From: Varroa destructor
Lineage: Eukaryota; Arthropoda; Arachnida; Mesostigmata; Varroidae
Reading direction: 5' to 3'
Length of the DNA: 64,000 bases
Assembly (NCBI RefSeq): GCF_002443255.2
Contig: NW_019211456.1
Location: 37,331,042 to 37,395,041 of the forward strand
Shown piece by piece: positions 57,451-64,000 of the stretch (positions within the stretch are counted from its first letter, which is position 1; every line of letters starts with the position of its first letter). The notes beneath the pieces are model-generated. The model was given only the letters and a program-made list of their open reading frames with translations, searched no databases and had not been told where the DNA came from. Position numbers and translations under genes: made by a program.

Positions 57451-58589
57451 CGCTGTTTAGTTTCGAATCTAGATATCGTCAAGGTCATCATAAAAATGAG
57501 GCAGAAATCAAATAAAATGAAAAAAATTCTTACTATCCTTAAATAAACTGTTCTTAAAAATTCTAAAAAATAAAAATAAGGTTTTCGGGGAATTAATTAA
57601 GGACTGAGACGGATATTCCATTTTTTCAACCGTTGATTTCGCTAAATCGATGGCTAGGTGTAATTGCAATGAGTGACTATGTGGTTATCTTGGCATGTTG
57701 TTCTCAATACACTTACTATTTTCATTATATTGGGATATATATATTATAATTGTGATCTGTACCTGTTATGATTATAACATCAAATACAGTCAGTTTGACA
57801 TCTACACAATTCAGCCTAAGATTTAATCAAAAGCGGTAGTCCTCTAGCGTGTTTTAGCACAAAATCAAAGAAAAACCAACAAGATTTGCTAAGTTATATA
57901 TAATGAAAGAACCTTTTGAAACTGGCGTCGATTTCGATGTGCTGTGGGCGTCTAACTCTAAATTAGACATAATAAAATGTTTATAACTGTACGTTTATGT
58001 ACGGTGATTTACTGTGTTTTGGTCCAAAGTTAGGATCAACAGGATAATGCCTGTAAATAAAATCGATAAAGAATGCTTAAAAAACAAAGCTCCTTTAGAT
58101 CAATTTCTTGAGCATAAGGCGGATAACTTTCAATGCGCTTGAAGAGTTATTGTCCTATGTTGTATAATGTACGATATAGAGGTGCCATATTCTGTGAGGT
58201 TTAAGAATATTACGAAGTGCTTTTAAAACATAATCTTCTACCCGATATAAGTGAGTGATATGAATTTCATACCATTTTGCCGACATCAGCCATATGTCAT
58301 ACGTAAGTCAATCTTGATGAGCTGTCGATTGTTGTATATGTATTTCTTATGCGAAGGCAATATTCGGGTAGAGCGGAGCCAAATTTGGAGCAACTCGACC
58401 GTCCGGCGAATAAGCCTCACGTGTGATCCGCGCTTTAGTCATGTGGAGAATATGAAAAATATTTGGAATATGTAATGGTCCTGCTAAAGAGTGATTGTTT
58501 CGATTTCAATGAACATATGAGTAGAAACAAATAAACTTAAGCTTGATTTTTGAAGATTTGACCGAGGACACTTCACGGCCACAATAACA
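57451..58589. promoter_or_regulatory. 5' flank of PARL
   Basis: AT-rich spacer that should contain the PARL promoter. The stretch 58335-58500, about 90-250 bp upstream of the start codon, has a diverged copy at 63655-63815. That suggests the flank was duplicated together with a gene copy. An unrecognised frame at 58251-58475 overlaps it. Confidence 0.45.
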
Positions 58590-61500
58590 ATGTGGCGAAG
58601 TAGCTTACATCTCACTCGGAAGCAACTGCTGTACCAGAGACGAGAATTCATAAAACGGCAAAGTGAGTCGGCTTTTAAAACATATGCTTAGTATGTAACG
58701 TTCATCATAAGTGGTATGTACAATGTGCTTGATGAGAGGAACTCAGTTCATAGCTCATTGCAGCACGGAAGTTTCAAATAGCTATGAGAAGCAATATAAT
58801 TAATGGGAGACGGAATACAATTATTTATATGGAAAACTTAATCTCCGCTCGGCTTTTTCTATGTGCGTGCTTTAGGCAAACGTAATATTGCAGTGTAATC
58901 AAATATAGATATTCGTGTCTGATAAAGGCCTACTGAGGGGTGAAAACTAACACTCACAGTAAGAAATATTTACAATTCAAGTGCGCTGCTGTTTCACAAC
59001 TATACATCGTATGTGACATACTTTTGGTTGGTTCTCTTTGTTTGTTTGTTTGTTACGTGTTTTTACCATCGAGGCTTCCCGTCATTCATTCCACTAGATC
59101 CACCTATTGCAACATCGTGGAGCGCTCAGGCGTTTTCTACTAATTCTGCTAAAGTGATTTATCTTTTTCTGCAGATCTTCCGAATCGAGAAATACCTGTA
59201 AAGGCCGTGCCAAGATTGGCCTCTAATAGTGGTGTTGGCATTAAAAAAGCTGTCGCGTTTACCGTAGGTAGCACCTGCACGTTCTATGCAGGTGCAACGA
59301 TCTACACATATGAATATCATGTGACACTACAGCAGAAACTACAGGAAAGAACACGTCTACAATGGTCCCAAATTCAGCCTAAGGCCATATCCATTCGCCG
59401 TCAGGTGAGTTTTGCTATCTGCAATGTTGGATGTGTTATTTTATAGGGACCATCTATAATCATTGTTACATGGGAATTCATTATAATAAGAGAACGAGTT
59501 ATTTCTAAAATTTGTCTTACTTATGTCTTAACCAGATAACCCCTACCTATAAAGAAATTACGCTTGGGTTTAGAAAATATGCAGTGTCCGCAAAGAAATG
59601 TACTTCTTCAGCGCTTACTTTAATAGTCTATGATAAATGAACGGTCGAAATCTTACGACCAGCTATTTTTCACATGTACTCTGCATATTTCTTACTGGAC
59701 TAGCAATATGGATTTGATCAGTATCGTAGTACTTTGTTATGGCCGGCACAGGCACGGACAGCAAACTCATTTGTAACGAAGGTTTTAAATAAATCGCCCG
59801 TTTTACACGATATAGGTTGCTGAACTGACGCAAGTTTCTGACTGCGTAAACGATGTCGTGATTGCTTGCAGTGCAAAGCTCAATGTGCAAGTATGCCTTT
59901 TTTTAGCTTGCCTTTTCATTTGTTTGTATTCACAGATCAACGAGTGGTGGCGAAACCAGAGCCCTGGTCACAAAGCATTTTTTGGCATTTTCGCATTAAA
60001 CGCGGCAGTGCTAATCTTGTGGCATGTGCCTCAACTGGCACACATTATGCCGCGCTATTTCTGCCATTCAGTTTCATCGCGCAACGTCGTTACTATGCTT
60101 CTTTCAACATTCAGCCATTCATCGCTGTTGCACTTTGGGTGCAATATGTTCGTTCTACATAGGTAACGCGCAGTGGACAACGAGGGTGCCTACCATGCGG
60201 TACTCTTCGTGTATTTTCGTGACAGTCGCTGCTCTATTATATTATATAGTGTTATACCAACTGATCACTACAGCATTAGCACTGTCATATTTAGAATGTA
60301 CTTCGAAATAGGACGTAAACACTAAACAGGCTTTTTTTGCCGTTCATAAAGGGCTGTATTTATCATGCCTGATCATCGCAAAAAAGTGTTGCCATCTAAT
60401 CGTATTATACTAGTTTATAGCTTCATCAAAGTCGAGCTCCGATTCCACAACGAAATGAGGCTCTGTGTTGAGTCATTTCCTGTTTTTCATAAAGGACTTC
60501 ATTAAACCGTAGTTTCATTTCGCGTAGCCATTTCTTATCGTTCAGCGCATGAGTTCTTATAAAAATGTTTAACCGTCCGCTCGCATTTTTTTGCATTTAC
60601 AGTTTCAGTGACGCCATTTTAAAGATAATGGATCAACAACAGTTTGTGGCTACGTACCTCTCTTCGGGTGTCATAGCATCATTAGCAACTCATCTTCATC
60701 AAAGTTACACAAAAATACCGTGCGTATAGATTTCTCATTTTTGTCTAAAATTCAAATAAGCCAGAGCTGGTCAGCATACTTTCTGGTGGACCATGAAACT
60801 TGCAGAAGGGCGTTAGTAATATATACGTAGGTATATATACAGTGATAGCTGGCCCATAGATTCCAATATTTTGGCAGCTAACAAAGGTTAATAAAATTGG
60901 CCATTCCTATTTAAGAACGAAGCATACAAAATCTGTCCTTGTTCGCTCTTAAGCAAAACAACATTAACTTAAAAAACCCCCAAAATTACTTGTTAAGTAA
61001 TTATTAAGTTTGTTTATTAAATTGTCGTGCACTTTTGCGCCGTAATATAAACGCCAGCCTGAACCGCCGGCCGCTTATCTCTTGAACCCTTTATCCAATA
61101 CGAACTTGAAAACACCAATTCATATTTTAGGTAGAAAACCAATGGTATTTATTATTATAACTATTAATGCTATTATTATTCTACTGACAGTCGCAAGAAT
61201 AAGAATTACGAGTTTATCATATTTCATTCAGTATGGCATCTAATTCTTCTCTAATCCTTTGTGTTTTGCACATGTCTACGTTGTATGCGCTATATGCGTA
61301 CGTATAAACGTATGTATTGTATGGAACCGGCATTTTCCACTTTGGTTTCGTCGATGTAGTATACCGAGTTTAGGCGCCTCGGGAGCAATCCTGGGCATCG
61401 TCGGAATTGTCTGTGTAAGGATGCCAGACATGTCTCTGTGCCTTGTCTTTCTGCCAATGTTAACATTTAGTGCGGGCACTGCTATCAAAGCTCTGCTAGC

Positions 61501-61921
61501 GTTCGACACACTTGGTACGTAACGGTTTCAACACACTCTTGCATTTTAATAGTTAGAAATTTTTCGTTTTGCTTTCCTTCAAGAAGGTTTCCATATTACT
61601 TTTACGTTATATTTTTTTAAGCATATTTTTTCCCAGTGTTTAAATGCCTAGGTTATAAGTGGATATAAAAATAATGAAATTTTGAATAACGCATTCGCGG
61701 GGTCGGAAGTAGTGCGTATTAACTACAGAACCACATGGTATCTTTTGGCGAATTTATGTTTTGTGTTTTCAGGTTTATGTTTACGGTGGCGGTTTTTCGA
61801 CCATGCGGCACATCTTGGCGGCGCATTATTCGGCGTTGTCTATGCAATGGGCGGTGCCAAGTTCATCATAGAACGCCAACGTCAATTTTTTGACCGATGG
61901 CGTGATTTCCGTACTAAATAG
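58590..61921 (+). CDS. PARL: Presenilin-associated rhomboid-like protease, mitochondrial
   Basis: Six exons, 58590-58662, 59175-59404, 59936-60162, 60603-60719, 61360-61514 and 61773-61921, join in phase to 316 residues (human 379). PARL is an inner-membrane rhomboid serine protease that cleaves PINK1, PGAM5 and other mitochondrial proteins. The first exon is a basic leader (MWRSSLHLTRKQLLYQRR). A matrix-side helix follows near residues 45-70 (AVAFTVGSTCTFYAGA), as expected of PARL's extra N-terminal helix. The rhomboid core has INEWWRNQSPGHK, MLLSTFSHSSLLHFGCNMFV and LGASGAILG with catalytic Ser223. It ends with FFDHAAHLGGALFG, carrying catalytic His281. Both catalytic residues are present. 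Exon 5 could start a few bases later (61369), which drops three residues in frame. A decayed copy lies just upstream. Confidence 0.94.
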
Positions 61922-62183
61922 AAATAATCGTCGGAAGCTAGATATTTTTATAAGGCCAAAACTGGGAACAAAAAATAAGAAGGGGAGATAATTTTTTCCC
62001 CTTTTTTTTTGTATGATATCCTGCTGTTACTAGTAATTATTTATAAATTGAAAAGGTGTTTGAGAAATTCTTAACAAAGTAAAGTGAGTATCCCACTTTT
62101 CAATTCTCAAATGGATATTACAAAAATGAGTGGTCGTATAAAGGTCAGCGATTTGCTCTAAATGTACATGCTATATTAGTCTT

Positions 62184-62189
62184 AATAAA
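62184..62189 (+). terminator. Likely polyadenylation signal of PARL
   Basis: AATAAA about 260 bp after the stop codon; it is the first perfect hexamer on the plus strand downstream of the gene. Confidence 0.5.
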
Positions 62190-62455
62190 GTCGTATCTAC
62201 AAAACATGATTATGGTTTTTTATCGGTGGGCGAATAACAGCAGTATAGTCTAGTTCTATCCAATCTAGATAAATTTTGCGTGTTGCCACTAAATCAATAA
62301 TTTGGTTACGTGGTACCGTGTCGCTGAATGTCGGCTCGTCAACCTAACCGATCAACTAGACGTAAAAGTTAATAAGATACATTGGTGTGTTGGCCAGGTT
62401 CAATTCAAATGTCCATGGTCTAGTGCACAGAACTCCACTCAGTTCCCGTGCACGC

Positions 62456-62480
62456 CTGAAGCACGTGCAGGGTGCTTCAG
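62456..62480. repeat. Short inverted repeat
   Basis: Nine-base arms (CTGAAGCAC and GTGCTTCAG) separated by seven bases. It lies beyond the likely PARL polyadenylation site. Confidence 0.85.
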
Positions 62481-63175
62481 AACTAGATATCAGCTCTTTA
62501 AATGAAATAATTGAATTTGAATCTTTTTTGAGTGAGACTTTACGACGTTAATAAATAATTTTTCAGTTAAATATCGGAATCTGTGTGAAAGTGACATGAG
62601 GGTTATTATTGAAGAAAATAGGCGACTATGCAACTAACGCTATTTCAATGGAGGAGTTTTTAAACCTGAAATTTCGTAACTGAATTCCGGCATAATGTTC
62701 GATTTAACGCGAGAAGACCACGCTGCAATACTTTGCAACTAAGCCTTGTTTCAACACTTCGCCAGCGTTATTTATTGGCGTTTGGTGGCGCCAAACAAGA
62801 GAGCGGACTTGAACGACGACACGGACCCCGTTATATGTCTTCGACTACAACAAAACGTTTCCGAATACTTAAATTTCGAACCTAAAAAAATACGCGTGAT
62901 GCAACTAAGATATACATTAGTTTATTCTTCAACTATTAATTCCTTTATTCCACTACGGTGAGATGGGCATGTAAAGGAGGAATGTAGTTTGCGTTTTTAC
63001 CTGATAATCGAAGCAGAGTTTTTAACACACTCACTTATTTCCAGAAATGACGTGGTTGTTGCCATAAAATGAATAGAGACGCACTATGTGCCATTGGAAA
63101 AATATTCTCTCACCTAGTTCTGTTAATTCCTCAACAAAACTGATATCTAGCTTTTAAGATAACCTGTATAATAAA

Positions 63176-63213
63176 CGACACAGCAGGCTGTATAAATACA
63201 GCCTGCTGTGTCG
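63176..63213. repeat. Perfect 38-bp palindrome
   Basis: Two 18-base arms (CGACACAGCAGGCTGTAT and its exact complement) are separated by just two bases. The flanks do not continue the pairing. The arms are GC-richer than the surrounding DNA. Confidence 0.97.
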
Positions 63214-63654
63214 CCTACCGCGGCTGTCTTTATTTTCTGAAGAACAATGTAAAATAATGAATTTTTATGTTGAATTAGAATAACTTTATCTGAACTCGTA
63301 CATAAATTCCCGTTCTTTAAGGCATTTGCCGAAGCTTCGATATTTTATTGCAATTTGGCCTCAGTCGATGATACGCTAAGTACCGCAGGCTGTATTGAAG
63401 GGTTTCTTTGTCATTCACGTGGGATAGACATTTTCGGCGCAACTGGCGCAGATTAGAATTAAGCTTTGAAGAACGATTTCTTCGGGGCGTAAGGGTCTCA
63501 GGTGCGTGGCCTTTTAGGGTAGTCTGTGATACCTTCGGTCTAACGAGTATACATGTCGCTGCCAAGGTTGAATGATATATGTTGCCAGGCATATTATTAT
63601 GTCAGCGTGACAAACCAGGTATTTAAATGTGTTAACCAAACTTGTTAGGCTTTC

Positions 63655-63815
63655 TCTTTATAATTATATTATGTTAAGGCAATACTCATATAGTGCGTAA
63701 TATTTACAGGTCGACACATCCAACAAATAAGATTTAGTTGTGGTCTGAGCTTTACGTAAATGGATGATGTGGAAGGTGTTCGAAATATGTTATGGACCTG
63801 CTAAACACCGAATGC
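63655..63815 (+). repeat. Diverged copy of the PARL 5' flank
   Basis: Aligns by eye with 58335-58500 in the same orientation. GGCAATA.TC, AATAAG, GCTTT, a GATGTGG/CATGTGG block and an AATATGT.ATGG.CCTGCTAAA block occur in the same order and similar spacing. An ATG at 63960 then opens a frame with a basic, hydrophobic beginning (MLRLLCGAEYFS) that runs to the window edge. Whether that is another leader exon cannot be settled here. Confidence 0.55.
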
Positions 63816-64000
63816 CCTGTCAACTCAAGATAAAAATCTTTAGTATTAAAAGAAAAAGTGACATATAACATAAATACTTAAAAATATTTGAATAGGCTTA
63901 GCAACCTGCATGAAAATAGATTGCCGATCTGCTTTGTTCCGACTGCTCGAGGTGACCGTATGCTTCGACTACTTTGTGGAGCAGAATACTTCTCTTTTTT

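Larger units (their letters stand above)
61922..63654. other. 3' flank of PARL and spacer
   Basis: Holds the PARL 3' untranslated region, with a candidate signal at 62184-62189, and two hairpins. Frames at 62302-62505 and 62746-62961 (plus) and 63317-63592 (minus) are moderately GC-rich but unrecognised. Confidence 0.45.

Overview
This is eukaryotic nuclear DNA from an animal. The coding sequence is split into short exons by GT-AG introns of roughly 60 to 2,250 bp. Exons are clearly GC-richer than the AT-rich introns and spacers, and the recognisable proteins are metazoan: SEL1L, COMMD5, CENP-S/MHF1, MRPS2, mitochondrial acetyl-CoA acetyltransferase, PARL, a BDH1-like SDR and an SLC17 carrier remnant. 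The compact introns and gene set fit an arthropod, possibly a mite or tick, but the species cannot be fixed from the sequence. I see no bacterial operon, CRISPR array, plasmid or convincing viral gene.

Layout. 1-20.4 kb is gene-poor. It holds a decayed SLC17 transporter on the minus strand (1.5-2.7 kb), an old dispersed repeat, a GC-rich block with a CTG repeat (11.2-12.4 kb) and several hairpins. 20.4-25.0 kb carries an intact seven-exon membrane-anchored SDR. A broken tandem copy with every exon still traceable follows at 25.7-29.4 kb. 29.75-32.7 kb is a GC-rich block with no recognisable gene.

33.9-47.7 kb is the gene-dense core: CENPS (-), SEL1L (+), COMMD5 (-) and MRPS2 (+). COMMD5 and MRPS2 are head to head, with about 420 bp between their start codons. 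ACAT1 (-) occupies 49.5-53.7 kb. A decayed PARL copy (55.2-57.5 kb) lies directly upstream of the intact six-exon PARL gene (58.6-61.9 kb). The last kilobase holds a perfect 38-bp palindrome and a diverged copy of the PARL 5' flank, so a further PARL-related copy may begin at or beyond the right edge.

How the genes relate. There is no operon logic; these are mostly housekeeping genes. MRPS2, ACAT1 and PARL act in mitochondria (translation, ketone/isoleucine metabolism, inner-membrane proteolysis), and the SDR most resembles the BDH1/retinol dehydrogenase branch. SEL1L acts in ER-associated degradation, COMMD5 in Commander-type endosomal sorting, and CENP-S at the kinetochore and in Fanconi DNA repair. 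The most striking feature is repeated local duplication followed by decay (SDR and PARL, plus the SLC17 remnant).

Exon boundaries were placed by hand from splice sites, reading-frame phase and recalled family conservation. No alignment was run.
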